A stretch of 64,000 nt of DNA from CAXBGS01 sp963975425 (GTDB lineage: Bacteria > Planctomycetota > Planctomycetia > Pirellulales > Pirellulaceae), in contig CAXBGS010000001.1 of the NCBI GenBank assembly GCA_963975425.1, forward strand, positions 496,001-560,000, given 5' to 3'. Every line of letters starts with the position of its first letter. Positions within the stretch are counted from its first letter, which is position 1. Below the pieces are notes generated by a model. That model did no database searches. It had not been told where the DNA came from and worked only from the letters and a program-made list of their open reading frames with translations. Shown here in pieces: positions 36,414-45,862 of the stretch. Both the position numbers and the translations under genes were made by a program.

Positions 36414-38729
36414 TCAGGATCCAATCGTCGCAACGACACTTCGGTTGCCTTGCACTAAGGTCTCGGCATCCCTCTTTCCAAGGTTGACTTGCTCTGACTG
36501 CAGCCGATGCATTTCTGCGAGCGAGAGAAGAAATGCAAGGATAGATTCAGCACCTTGGTTCTCGTTGACCTTGTGTTCCATCAATCCGTCGAAACAGCCG
36601 CCTCCCGACGCATCATAAAGAGGCTTGCCCAGATCGTTTCGACCAAGAAACCAGTCGAACGCTCGGTGCGCTTGCTCGTACCAAAATGGTTCGTTGCTAA
36701 TGGCAAACGCGTCGACGGCGGCAGACACAATCGAGTGAGCTTCGATAGCTTGTTGATCATAAATGGCCGTACTGCCTTTGCGGCTGAACCCGTTCGAACC
36801 GATCGGCCGAAAGCGACCGTCTGACGAGACTTGCTTCTCGCACAACCAACGCAACGAACTCATCCCAATCTCAGATGCTCTTGTGTGTCCGGCCCAGCGT
36901 CCGCTGACAATCAATGCGTGGGATAACTTTGCGTTGTTGTACGTTGCCACATTTTCGAACCATGGCCAATCGTCCGTTGCGGATGCATCAAATAAGTCAA
37001 CCAACTTTTCAGTCAATCGATCGCTCATTTGCTCGACCGCCCGATCACCGCCGAGGCGACGCAAGTACTCATGAATGCCGACAAGCGCAAGTGCCCATGT
37101 GCGTGGAGACGTCGTTCGCTCGCATGCCGGCAAGGACTTGTGAAACAGGTCAATCGCCCATCCTTGAAAACCTGGGCGCCGGGTTCGGCCGACACAGGTG
37201 CCCAATGCCCACAACGCGCGTCCCTGCGAATCGTCCGATCCATCGTCCTCCAGCCACTGACGATCGAAGCTCATGAAATTCCTGAACCTTCCCGTCCCGG
37301 AATCGAAAGCAAAGTTCAAGAACGATGCATACTTCGAGGCGAGTGCATGAAGCTCGCTGGAATCACGACCAAGTTCCTCTAGCAAGACGGTAAGGATCAG
37401 CGCCCGAGCGTTATCGTCGGTGCAATAGCCGTGGGAATAATCGGGAATCGAAAAGACCGCATGCTGAACGACGCCTGTCGAGTCGGTCATCCGAATCAAA
37501 TGGTCCAGGTTGATGCGAGGAAGCGCGAGCGGTTTCTCATCAAGCGTCCGAACCGCCAACGGCTTGACGGCGCTGCTCCGCATGCTCCGAGCATCGCGAA
37601 AAGATTGCAGATAAAGCTCGGCGACCGTATCCCATGTCATTGCGCGACCCTGCTCGTAGGCGTCGCGTCGCATTTGCATCCTCCGTCCGTCATCTTTCAG
37701 CAAACCAATGGTTTCTGTCGCAATGGCTGCAGAGTCTGCAAACGGAACGATGACGCCACGGTCATCGGCAAGCAATTCCTGCGCATGCCAATAAGGGGTC
37801 GAGATAACGGCTTGCCCGCAACCGTATGCGTAAGCCAGTGTTCCCGAGACTGCTTGCTCAACACTGAGATAAGGCGTGATGTAGAGGTCCGCTGCTCCGA
37901 TGAAGTCGGTTAGTTCATCGAGCTCAACGAATCGGTCATAGAAACTCACGTTCGCCGCGATCCCCAGTTCCTTCGCCATCCGCTCGAGCCCGATTCGGTA
38001 ACGTTCGCCCTCGCTGCGTACTAAACTCGGATGCGTTGCGCCAAGAATCAAATAGACGAATCTTGGAAAGACGTTGGCTATCTCGGGAATCGCCTGCAAC
38101 ACATGCTCGATTCCCTTGTTGGGTGATAACAACCCGAACGTGAGTGCAACGGGCCTTCCGGCGATGCCGAATTGTTCCTTCAAGACATCCTGATCAACGA
38201 CGGGCGGATTGGGGATACCATGCGAGATCAAGTCAACCTTACCCACCGGCACACCATAAGTATCACAAAGCGAATCGCGACTCCGTTTCGTCATCACCAC
38301 CAATCGAGCAGAGTACTCAATCAATTGCTCCATGACGCTTCGCTGCGTATCGTTGGGACTTGACAAGACGGTATGTAGTGTCGTCACCACGGGAACACGG
38401 ACATCCTTCAGCAACGCCAGAATGTGACTTCCACTAGGTCCGCCATAGATCCCAAACTCGTGTTGCAGGGAAATGACATCGATATCGCTGACATTCAAAA
38501 AGTCGGCAGCTCGGCGATACGATTCGATCTCCTGTTCAGCGATCTGAAACCGGACCGCTGAGCGATAGCTGTAACCGCCAGCGACATCGTCAACAGGAAC
38601 CACAATGCACTCGGCTGCAGATGCTTTTTCGATGCCATTGCGAAGATCATGCGTGAATGTGGCAATGCCACATTTTCGAGGCAGGTAGTCGCCGACAAAT
38701 GCGATCCGCTTGAATTCATTACTAGACAT
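36414..38729 (-). CDS. GT4 glycosyltransferase fused to a C-terminal helical domain
   Basis: Protein of 771 aa, about twice the length of a GT4 enzyme. Residues 1-385 are a GT-B fold: YLPRKCGIATFTHDL at the N-terminus, LISHGIPNPP, FGLLSPNKGIEHVLQAI and a donor-site region LSVEQAVSGTLAYAYGCGQAVIST. Residues 415-760 form a helical array (YCTDDNARALILTVLLEEL, DSQGRALWALGTCVG, STAIYDQQAIEAHSIVSAAVDA) like an alpha/alpha toroid of glycan-acting enzymes. GAAGG precedes the ATG. It is sandwiched between two GH130 genes (24 and 88 bp), so it probably makes a mannose-type oligosaccharide whose turnover they control; the sugar is inferred. Confidence 0.85.
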   Translation of the reverse strand: MSSNEFKRIAFVGDYLPRKCGIATFTHDLRNGIEKASAAECIVVPVDDVAGGYSYRSAVRFQIAEQEIESYRRAADFLNVSDIDVISLQHEFGIYGGPSGSHILALLKDVRVPVVTTLHTVLSSPNDTQRSVMEQLIEYSARLVVMTKRSRDSLCDTYGVPVGKVDLISHGIPNPPVVDQDVLKEQFGIAGRPVALTFGLLSPNKGIEHVLQAIPEIANVFPRFVYLILGATHPSLVRSEGERYRIGLERMAKELGIAANVSFYDRFVELDELTDFIGAADLYITPYLSVEQAVSGTLAYAYGCGQAVISTPYWHAQELLADDRGVIVPFADSAAIATETIGLLKDDGRRMQMRRDAYEQGRAMTWDTVAELYLQSFRDARSMRSSAVKPLAVRTLDEKPLALPRINLDHLIRMTDSTGVVQHAVFSIPDYSHGYCTDDNARALILTVLLEELGRDSSELHALASKYASFLNFAFDSGTGRFRNFMSFDRQWLEDDGSDDSQGRALWALGTCVGRTRRPGFQGWAIDLFHKSLPACERTTSPRTWALALVGIHEYLRRLGGDRAVEQMSDRLTEKLVDLFDASATDDWPWFENVATYNNAKLSHALIVSGRWAGHTRASEIGMSSLRWLCEKQVSSDGRFRPIGSNGFSRKGSTAIYDQQAIEAHSIVSAAVDAFAISNEPFWYEQAHRAFDWFLGRNDLGKPLYDASGGGCFDGLMEHKVNENQGAESILAFLLSLAEMHRLQSEQVNLGKRDAETLVQGNRSVVATIGS

Positions 38730-38753
38730 TTTGGCCTTCGGATTGTGAAAGAA

Positions 38754-39839
38754 TTACAGCCAATGGAGCGAATCCAAAAGGGATTGCTTTTCGAAGCGCG
38801 CAAACGCGATACTCGTGTCGGCGGCGCCGTAATAAACATCGATACATTCGCCAGCGGCGCTCGCATCGGATTCAACCATCGCCATCGGAAAAACGACGCC
38901 AGGCACAAAACCTGAAGCTTCATACGTGGTCGTCGGGACCATGATTGGCTGGCGAGATCGAGCGAGCACGCGGCCGGGATCATCTCGGCCCAACAGCACC
39001 AACCCCGCAGAATAAGCGCCCACTGCTCCGCGTGCTGCACCGGAGCCCACTCGACTGCATCCGTGATAAATCACCAACCATCCTTCGTCGATCAAGATCG
39101 GCGGACCGCCTGCACCGATACGATCAGCTTCCCACGACTGACGACCGGCGAATAAAGGCGAGTAACAACCCCAATGGATGAGGTCAGGCGACGTCGCAAG
39201 CCAAACCTGTGGCGAATCAAAACGCGAATTCGGGTTCGGCCGATGCAGTGCGTAGTAAAGTCCGTTGATTTGTTGCGGAAACAAGACCACATCCTTGTTT
39301 TCCGGAGCAAAAATCAATCCGTGACGCTGAAATGTCTTCAGATCGTCACTCGATGCAAGGGCTGTCGCAGCACCGGTTCGCGAAACCGCAACGTAGGTTA
39401 CCCAATACGTTTTCCCAATCCTGGTGACACGTGCGTCTTCGACACCAAATTCTTCGAGTTGCGAATTTGGCAAGAAACATGCACCTTGACTCCACTCGTC
39501 CATGCTCGCATGGTTTCTGCGAAACACTCTTAGGTGCGAGATGGAAGTCAGCCGCAAAGAATCGTCCGCCTTGATGGAGACGACGCGGGGATCAATCCTG
39601 CGAATCTTGTCACTTGGGATCCATTCGACAACGCTTTCACCGCCAGGTGTCCATTGCGTTATTCCCGTCAATCCCTGGCGAGTCTCAAGTGGCCGTTCTG
39701 CCACGCGCGCGAGCATCCACACTTCGTCGTCGATGCGTACCACGCCCGGATTGAAGACACCGATTACCTCGAAGTCATCACGCGAGGGCGCGACGTCCTC
39801 TGGGCATAAGAGCTTTGCTTGTGCGAGCGGATGAATCAT
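38754..39839 (-). CDS. GH130-family glycosidase/phosphorylase-like protein
   Basis: Protein of 361 aa, compact GH130 length. The ATG at 39839 has GGAAAGGT 5 bp upstream and is preferred to one seven codons earlier. Markers: GVFNPGVVRIDDEVWMLARV (about residue 26), EFGVEDARVTRIG (about 127), LIHWGCYSPLF, GAGGPPILIDEGWLVIYHG (about 245) and EASGFVPGVVFP. It differs strongly from the other GH130 gene in this cluster, so they are not a recent duplication. 24 bp upstream of the GT4 gene, a probable operon. Reaction not assignable beyond family. Confidence 0.87.
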   Translation of the reverse strand: MIHPLAQAKLLCPEDVAPSRDDFEVIGVFNPGVVRIDDEVWMLARVAERPLETRQGLTGITQWTPGGESVVEWIPSDKIRRIDPRVVSIKADDSLRLTSISHLRVFRRNHASMDEWSQGACFLPNSQLEEFGVEDARVTRIGKTYWVTYVAVSRTGAATALASSDDLKTFQRHGLIFAPENKDVVLFPQQINGLYYALHRPNPNSRFDSPQVWLATSPDLIHWGCYSPLFAGRQSWEADRIGAGGPPILIDEGWLVIYHGCSRVGSGAARGAVGAYSAGLVLLGRDDPGRVLARSRQPIMVPTTTYEASGFVPGVVFPMAMVESDASAAGECIDVYYGAADTSIAFARFEKQSLLDSLHWL

Positions 39840-40238
39840 ACCGACCTTTCCGAAAAACACTCACGCAACTCGCCAGAACGCGCGGAAGACCACGGCTCTT
39901 GTAAATACATAAAAAGAAGTCCTGATGCCGGTCGCAGTACGCAACTGGAGTAAAGAATTTGATCGCACTTGAATTGCCTGTTCGGGCAACCCCAATGCAT
40001 GGCCGCAGATCATCCGCATGTCTCGCCGGCCCAACACTTGCGAATTCACCATCAGCTTGTACCGCCGAACTGAATCGGCTGATCGTTCCTGCAACCGCTG
40101 AATTCGCACCGCGGATGGACTTGATAAACTCAGCGCCGCGGTCTCATCGATCAGCCCATTTGCGAAACGTATTCGTCGATGGTTCCTCAGCCGAACTGTT
40201 ACATTCAAATCGACTCATTCGGTCGTCGAAGTGTCGGG
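39840..40238. other. Non-coding or degraded stretch upstream of GH130
   Basis: About 400 bp without a convincing gene. A minus-strand frame (39861-40208) stays open for 115 codons, but it has only a TTG start, no ribosome-binding site and unremarkable composition. It may hold a promoter for the GH130-GT4-GH130 genes. Confidence 0.5.
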
Positions 40239-41024
40239 TCAGGAAAGCCCCTTAGAAGCGCGAGGGCCAAGGCTAGTATCCGGATGGCTCGCCGCGTTTG
40301 CGTTGAAGTTGCGAACGGACTCATCGGTAAAAAAGTGAGCCGTTCGCCCCTGCAACTGCCGCGTCTGAACGGCCATGAATTTTGGAAATGCGATCCCCAT
40401 CACGGGATCGATCGTCGAATGTGGTTTTTGGTATTCGGGATGAAAGTAGACCTCGAAATACGTTTGGACAAACGTGACAATTTTCGCATCGATCCAGTCC
40501 GCAAGCCCTTGTTGTGCTTCGTCTCCGATTGGGATCACCCGTTGGTCGTTTGCGTTAAATCTCACGAAAATCGGCAGGAGACTCAGGCGATATTCGATGA
40601 TCGTGTTTTGAACATTGCTGTCGTGAAAAACATGAAACGCGATTTGCATGCGAGTTGGACGATGCGCGGATGCTGGCCATGTAAGCGCCGTGGCATCGCC
40701 GCCGGAGCGATTGGCTGTTTCTGGCATCGCAACATCGTCATACGTACGTATCGCGTCAGAGAAAGTTTCTTGCTCGGTCAAGATTCCAAGGCGATCGATC
40801 AGCAACGATCTGATTTGCTGCTTGGACGCTGCAAACAGCTGCAGTCGCTGCTCTCGCTTGACGTAATCGGCGTCTTCTTTGTCCCGCATTGCGCACACTC
40901 GTCGCTGTGCGGAATCGATCAATATTTTCAGTCGCTCGGCAAGACCGTCACCCAACCGACTCTCTTGAAGTAAGGTTTCACTCGACAGAATAGATGCGGC
41001 GGCGTTATCGATCGACTGAGACAT
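40239..41024 (-). CDS. Hypothetical protein of the floA-GH130 block
   Basis: Protein of 261 aa, not recognised. AAGGAG lies 9 bp before the ATG. The N-terminal half is helical and Gln/Leu/Arg-rich (residues 1-85), possibly a short coiled coil. The C-terminal half has aromatic-rich strands (QTYFEVYFHPEYQKPHSTIDP, RMQIAFHVFHDSN). No signal peptide or membrane segment. It sits between the 150-aa unknown and the GH130 gene, all on the minus strand. Confidence 0.6.
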   Translation of the reverse strand: MSQSIDNAAASILSSETLLQESRLGDGLAERLKILIDSAQRRVCAMRDKEDADYVKREQRLQLFAASKQQIRSLLIDRLGILTEQETFSDAIRTYDDVAMPETANRSGGDATALTWPASAHRPTRMQIAFHVFHDSNVQNTIIEYRLSLLPIFVRFNANDQRVIPIGDEAQQGLADWIDAKIVTFVQTYFEVYFHPEYQKPHSTIDPVMGIAFPKFMAVQTRQLQGRTAHFFTDESVRNFNANAASHPDTSLGPRASKGLS

Positions 41025-41072
41025 TGAACAGACTCCTTGTCGTATTGCAATCGCGTTTCACGTGATCCCATT

Positions 41073-41525
41073 TCATATTTGTGCTGCCTTGCTCGGCGAA
41101 GATTGGCTTTGCAGCGAGACGTCGGGACCGATCGCTTCGATGTGATAGGCGGCAGACCGGTCGTTCTTCGTCAATCGGTGTGTCACGACTGCTTGAGGGC
41201 ATTCGTTTTCGTGAGCCTCTAGGACCGTTTGCATGGTGGACGCATACAAAACAGACTCGTCTGGCCCCGGCGCGTCGACAACGACAACAAGCGTTGCGTC
41301 GCCCGCGTCGGCAAGTCGACCACGCAGATAGCCTTTCACCAATGGATAGGGAGTCAGCGCAAGCGGGCTGTGTTGGCAGAACGCGTCGTATTGCGGTTTG
41401 TCAGAGAAACCAAAAATAGCAATGCATGGTAAACCTGAATCAGATTCCAAAATTTCGGGTGCGATGCGTTGTGCTTGGTCCAGCAGAACGTACTTCGGGT
41501 TTTTAACTAACATTGCGTTGCTCAT
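41073..41525 (-). CDS. Hypothetical 150-aa protein coupled to floA
   Basis: Protein of 150 aa, not recognised. Small alpha/beta pattern with hydrophobic strands (GLPCIAIFGFSD, ATLVVVVDAPGP) and a C-terminal Ser/Gln-rich tail. No signal peptide or catalytic motif seen. Its start overlaps the floA stop by 23 bp, or by 11 bp if the fifth codon is used. This implies translational coupling with the flotillin-like protein and suggests a role at the same membrane domain, by inference. Confidence 0.6.
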   Translation of the reverse strand: MSNAMLVKNPKYVLLDQAQRIAPEILESDSGLPCIAIFGFSDKPQYDAFCQHSPLALTPYPLVKGYLRGRLADAGDATLVVVVDAPGPDESVLYASTMQTVLEAHENECPQAVVTHRLTKNDRSAAYHIEAIGPDVSLQSQSSPSKAAQI

Positions 41526-42543
41526 GTATTTTTAGACTTGGTTTCAGGGGGTCGAATGAACCTGTTCGGCCAACCGCACTGCGTAACTGTCCGGCGCGAA
41601 ACGCATCGGCAAGCGCGGCCGGCAGTTCGGCTTCTGCGAGCACCAGACCGGCTTGGTTTGCAGCGACCCTGGCTTTCATTTTCTGCTCGTGCGCTATCGC
41701 TTCGGCGCGTCGCACTTCGGCATTCGCGCGGGCGATTCGAATGTCGGCCTCAGCCTGGTCTGACTGAAGCCTTGCGCCGATGTTTTCGCCGACATCGATG
41801 TCGGCGATATCGATCGATACAATGGTGAAAGCGGTGTTGGCATCCAACCCATGAGCCATCGCACCGGCAGAAATCTGGGATGGCGTCTCAAGGACGTCTG
41901 TATGTGACTGTGCAGACCCAATCGCCGTGATAATGCCTTGCCCGACGCGTGCAATGATCGTTTCCTCCGTCGCACCGCCGATCAGCTGTTCCAAATTCGT
42001 GCGAACCGTGACGCGGGCACTGACCAACAGCTCCACGCCATTTTTTGCAACCGCACTCAAGGTCCTTTTGCCGCCGCCATCGCTTGCCGGACAATGGATC
42101 ACCCGTGGCGAAACGCTCGTCTGGACGGCCAACAACACGTCTCGACCCGCCAGATCAATCGCGGCAGCACGAGTGAAATCTAAATCAAGATTGGCACGAT
42201 GCGCGGCAATGACTGCCGTGACCACGTTCATAACGTCGCCGCCGGCCAATGCATGAGCCTGCAGCCGCGCCGTACTCATCCCGACGTCGTGATCGATAGG
42301 CAAACCGGCCTGCCGCGCCATGATTTTTGCCGTCACGATCATGCGCTGATCGATCCTCAGAAGGCTCATCACGATCAGGCTGGACATGGAGACGTCGGCG
42401 CCCGACATATACGCCTGAACCCAATAGCCCCCCCATTTCATGAACAGAGCAAGGGCGATCAATCCAACCAACAGCAAGACAATCGCGAGTCCCAAGAACA
42501 CATCCGCTCCATCGGGCTGCCAAACGCTTCGCAACGCTTCCAT
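41503..42543 (-). CDS. floA: Flotillin-like protein FloA (SPFH family)
   Basis: Membrane-associated scaffold of functional membrane microdomains. 346 aa. One hydrophobic N-terminal hairpin (GLAIVLLLVGLIALALFM, residues 17-35) is followed by the FloA-specific WVQAYMSGADVSMSSLIVMSLL. The SPFH core comes next, with DLAGRDVLLAVQT and the segment between GIITAIGSAQSH and IADIDVGENIGARLQSDQAEADIRIARANAE. It ends in an Ala/Glu-rich coiled region. The ATG at 42543 has a strong AAGGAGG 8 bp upstream; the GTG one codon earlier is less likely. That Shine-Dalgarno lies inside a short hairpin. Confidence 0.92.
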   Translation of the reverse strand: MEALRSVWQPDGADVFLGLAIVLLLVGLIALALFMKWGGYWVQAYMSGADVSMSSLIVMSLLRIDQRMIVTAKIMARQAGLPIDHDVGMSTARLQAHALAGGDVMNVVTAVIAAHRANLDLDFTRAAAIDLAGRDVLLAVQTSVSPRVIHCPASDGGGKRTLSAVAKNGVELLVSARVTVRTNLEQLIGGATEETIIARVGQGIITAIGSAQSHTDVLETPSQISAGAMAHGLDANTAFTIVSIDIADIDVGENIGARLQSDQAEADIRIARANAEVRRAEAIAHEQKMKARVAANQAGLVLAEAELPAALADAFRAGQLRSAVGRTGSFDPLKPSLKIHEQRNVS

Positions 42544-42548
42544 CACAA

Positions 42549-42568
42549 CTGCCTCCTTGAAGGAGCAG
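42549..42568 (-). promoter_or_regulatory. Hairpin covering the floA Shine-Dalgarno
   Basis: On the minus strand CTGCTCC and GGAGGCAG pair as about 7 bp with one bulged G and a TTCAA loop. The second arm contains the AAGGAGG that serves the floA ATG at 42543. When folded, ribosome access would be reduced, suggesting translational control. Confidence 0.5.
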
Positions 42569-42761
42569 AGATCTTTTAACTCACCAAGAGAACCATTGCT
42601 CCGGATGCAGCCTTTGGTCGCGTAACCAAGAGAAACGTTACGCCTGGTTGTCAGGTTAATCCTGACGCTTTCGTCATTGATTTGGCATCACGTTTGATCG
42701 TGGTGCCAGGTTTTCGCAAGTGTTCAAGAAGCGAGCGGACCGACTGGACGTCGTGCCATGC

Positions 42762-43262
42762 TCACGCGTGCTGCTTCGCTTTTGTCGATTCAAGTTTCGC
42801 ACATCGTTCGCGCACCGAACGATAGGGCATCCCTTTTTTCAATTCGTATCGTTCCGCGCGCACAAACCAAAGCGACAACCCGCCTTGGTTATGAGCGGCC
42901 ACTTTCGGTGTCCGCGACGCGCGTACGCCAAGCGATCCCTTGCGACCGGTTTTTTGCCAACCTCGTTTTTCCATCACGATTCGCACGAGAACACCGATCG
43001 CTTGCCGAAAACGATTGTTGCGCTGCGTTTCCGCACGGCCCAAAAATCGATTGATCGCTGGTTGCGACTCCAATTCCCGGACCACGCCCGCCAATGGGGC
43101 ACGGTCGTGATGCAACTCGGCTTCCTCCATTCTTCGCTGGCGATCTTCGTCACCAAAGAATTCAAGCACCGACTCGAAGGGCTGCTTTGAATCGTTCACC
43201 ACGTCGGAAAACGTTTTGCCCTGAGGGTCATCCAAGAAATCGTCTCGCGATATTGTCGCCAT
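42762..43262 (-). CDS. Hypothetical 166-aa protein upstream of floA
   Basis: Protein of about 166 aa from ATG 43262, not recognised. The ORF runs 76 codons further upstream, but that part is Cys/Trp/Arg-rich and looks non-coding. The N-terminal part is acidic and helical (FLDDPQGKTFSDVVNDS, SVLEFFGDEDRQRRMEEAELH). The C-terminal part is strongly basic (VMEKRGWQKTGRKG, LWFVRAERYELKKGMPYRSVRERCAKL), as in nucleic-acid-binding or membrane-peripheral proteins. No known motif. 218 bp before the floA start, on the same strand. Confidence 0.5.
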   Translation of the reverse strand: MATISRDDFLDDPQGKTFSDVVNDSKQPFESVLEFFGDEDRQRRMEEAELHHDRAPLAGVVRELESQPAINRFLGRAETQRNNRFRQAIGVLVRIVMEKRGWQKTGRKGSLGVRASRTPKVAAHNQGGLSLWFVRAERYELKKGMPYRSVRERCAKLESTKAKQHA

Positions 43263-43639
43263 TGTCGTCTCGTGGATCATCCGTCTGGGCAAACGTCTAG
43301 AGCTACAACTTTTGTACCTGCATATATTGTAGGGCCATCCGGCGTCCGGGCAAGAGGAATTCCTCTCGGCTTTGCCTTTCGGCCCCCAAATCATGCGTTC
43401 TGGAGACCAATGTTCGCACTGTCCTGCTTGCCAGCAAAGCGCGACGCGGATCCACGCGGCAGCGTCAAACATGCGGACTGGCGAACGCAATGCCGCGGCT
43501 TCACAGCGAGGCGTTTTGGGTCGATCACGAGGATCGACTCACCGCCGCGTACCGGTCGAATTGTTCGCACCGGACGGATTTGTCCAACGGCGGGAAACGC
43601 TAAGGGTGCCCGCGCGAGCATCGAATCAACGCGGTCGGC
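43263..43639. other. Gap between the molybdoenzyme gene and the 166-aa hypothetical
   Basis: About 380 bp. Open frames here are short and overlapping, with no ribosome-binding site or recognisable protein. Presumably promoter DNA of the gene at 43262. No repeat or terminator was recognised. Confidence 0.4.
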
Positions 43640-45862
43640 CTAAGCGTTTTCTCTTTCGATTCGCACCACGACACCTTTGAAAGCGGGTGTTTTGCTTTGA
43701 GGGTCGGCGTGACGAGAGACAAGGACGTTTGATTCGGGGTAATACATCAGTGCATTCCCACTGCGAATTTCTTCGAACCCGCGTGCAAGAATATTTGACA
43801 TGCTGCCGGTATCGCTGGTGACGGTCACGCGTTCGTCGTGCTTGATTCCAAATCGCTGCAGATCATCGGGGTGCATCAAAATAATGTCGCGGCGATCTTG
43901 GTTGCGATACAAATCTTCTTCTTCGTAGACAACTGTATTGAATTGGCCTTCGCTGCGAACCGTCATCAGCCGCAATTCGTTCTCGCCGGTTCCCTTTAGC
44001 GGCGGCAACGCGTGCACGTGCATCACGCCCCGACCGTCGGACGTGGGGAACGCGGGTTCGTGAAAGGTTCGGCCGCCGATTTGAAACTCTTCTTTGGTTT
44101 GATCGATCGTCGTGATTTTTTCATAGCCGGGCACGACGGCGCCGATCCAATCTCGAATCGTCGATGGATGCGACAGCGCGTTCCAGTCCATCCCCGGGGC
44201 GTCGGGCAGCAGACGTTGGCCGATGGTGGCGATCACGTCGACTTCGCTGCGCGGGCCGGGCAGCCGACGCGGCCCACCATCACTGAGCCGAACAAAATTG
44301 AACATTGATTCTTGCGTGGTCGGCTCGGGCTCTTCGTCGCGCGCCAGCACCGGCAAGATGATTGTTTCGTCAGCCAAGCCGTGCACGTGGCCGGTGTTCA
44401 TCGTCGTGCTCATCATCACGTTCATTTGCAACCGCGAGAGAGCCTGGTCGGCAAACGTCGAATCGGGATTGGATCCGTACAGGTTTCCGCCCAAACAGAA
44501 TCCGACCTTGGTTTCGCCGCGACTGGCCGATTCCATGCACTGCAGCGTGTCCATGCCATCGGTCTCCGGCAGGCTGACGCCGAATTTATCTTTCAGCGCC
44601 TGAAAAATCTGATCCTTGAGTTTGGGCGTGACGCCGACGCTGCCGATGCCTTGAACGTTGCTGTGACCTCGGATCGGCATCAACCCGCAACCGGGGCGCC
44701 CGACCATGCCACGACACATCGCCAGCGATGCAATCGCTTGAACGTTGTCGACGCCATGTGCGTGGTGGGTGATTCCCATTGTCCAAGCGAACACCGCGCG
44801 TTTGCTTTTGGCGTAAACCGCGGCGATCGATTCGATCTCGCCGCGTGCAACGCCGGACTTGCGTTCGATTTCTTCCCAAGTGAACGACTCGACCGCGCTG
44901 AGCCACTGTTGTGAATTTCGACAATGATCTCGCAGAAAATCGTCATCCATCCCGCCGGACTGTTCCAGCGCTTTGGCGATCCCCCACAGCAAAGCGAGGT
45001 CGCCACCAATGTGTGGCTGGACGTAATGCGTTGCGACTTTGGTCCCCATCAACAGCGACATGGGGTCACTGGGGATTCGAAACTTGACGAGCCCCGTTTC
45101 GCGGACCGGGTTGATCACGATGACTTTGCCACCGCGCCGCCGCACGTGCATTAGGCTGGTCATCAATCGCGGGTGGTTGCTGGCCGGATTGCCGCCGATT
45201 AGAAACACGCAATCCGAATTTTCCAGGTCCTCTAAAACGATCGTCGCCGTGCCGCTGCCGACGGTCGACGTCAGTCCCACGCCGCTGGCTTGGTGACAGT
45301 AATAGCTGCAGTTATTGACGTTGTTGGTGCCGTAGACGCGTGCGAGTAGTTGCAGCAAAAATCCCGCTTCGTTGCTGCTGCGACCGCTGAAGTACCAGAA
45401 CGTTTCATCGGGCGAGGTCGTTTTGAGCTTGTCAACGATCGCGTCGAAGGCGGCATCCCATGTGATCGTTTCGAAATGCGTCGCGCCGCGACGGTAGACC
45501 ACCGGGTGAATCAAACGTCCCAGGTGTTCCAATTCTCGGGGCGAAAGTTTTTGCAGCGACTCGATGGAGTGCTGTTGCCAGAACGTTGGCTCGATGGCCG
45601 GCTGCATGTCAGCGACCATCGCCTGCAGGCTTTTCTTACAGACTTCTGGGAACGAGCCTTTCTCGTTGACCATGCCGCCTTTCTGGCCACCCATTCCCAG
45701 CGCACAGGTCTTACACGAATTGCGACTCCGCATCGCCTTGTACAGTTTCCAAAGTCCGCCTGCCTCGCGACCCTTTTTGAACGTGTAGTAAATCGCTCGG
45801 AACCCGCCGCCGCTGCCGACTCTCACTGCGTAAGCCTTTGTGGAAGAAAAACGATGCTGCAT
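43640..45862 (-). CDS. FdhF/YdeP-family molybdopterin oxidoreductase
   Basis: Protein of 740 aa of the formate-dehydrogenase-H/YdeP branch of the bis-MGD molybdoenzymes. The N-terminus has a Cys cluster SCKTCALGMGGQKGGMVNE...EVC with three evident cysteines for an Fe-S centre. The expected Mo ligand is the Cys in SYYCHQASGVGL (about residue 190). Cofactor loops include FLIGGNPASNHPRLM, GCGLMPIRGHSNVQG, CLGGNLYGSNPDS and SEGQFNTVVYEEEDLYR. No Tat signal, so cytoplasmic. No partner subunit is adjacent. YdeP-like enzymes lack a proven substrate, so formate oxidation should not be assumed. Confidence 0.88.
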   Translation of the reverse strand: MQHRFSSTKAYAVRVGSGGGFRAIYYTFKKGREAGGLWKLYKAMRSRNSCKTCALGMGGQKGGMVNEKGSFPEVCKKSLQAMVADMQPAIEPTFWQQHSIESLQKLSPRELEHLGRLIHPVVYRRGATHFETITWDAAFDAIVDKLKTTSPDETFWYFSGRSSNEAGFLLQLLARVYGTNNVNNCSYYCHQASGVGLTSTVGSGTATIVLEDLENSDCVFLIGGNPASNHPRLMTSLMHVRRRGGKVIVINPVRETGLVKFRIPSDPMSLLMGTKVATHYVQPHIGGDLALLWGIAKALEQSGGMDDDFLRDHCRNSQQWLSAVESFTWEEIERKSGVARGEIESIAAVYAKSKRAVFAWTMGITHHAHGVDNVQAIASLAMCRGMVGRPGCGLMPIRGHSNVQGIGSVGVTPKLKDQIFQALKDKFGVSLPETDGMDTLQCMESASRGETKVGFCLGGNLYGSNPDSTFADQALSRLQMNVMMSTTMNTGHVHGLADETIILPVLARDEEPEPTTQESMFNFVRLSDGGPRRLPGPRSEVDVIATIGQRLLPDAPGMDWNALSHPSTIRDWIGAVVPGYEKITTIDQTKEEFQIGGRTFHEPAFPTSDGRGVMHVHALPPLKGTGENELRLMTVRSEGQFNTVVYEEEDLYRNQDRRDIILMHPDDLQRFGIKHDERVTVTSDTGSMSNILARGFEEIRSGNALMYYPESNVLVSRHADPQSKTPAFKGVVVRIERENA

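Noticed and set aside
39861..40208. A 115-codon minus-strand frame between GH130 and the 261-aa unknown
   Set aside because: Starts with TTG, has no ribosome-binding site and no recognisable domain; kept only as a note on the gap.
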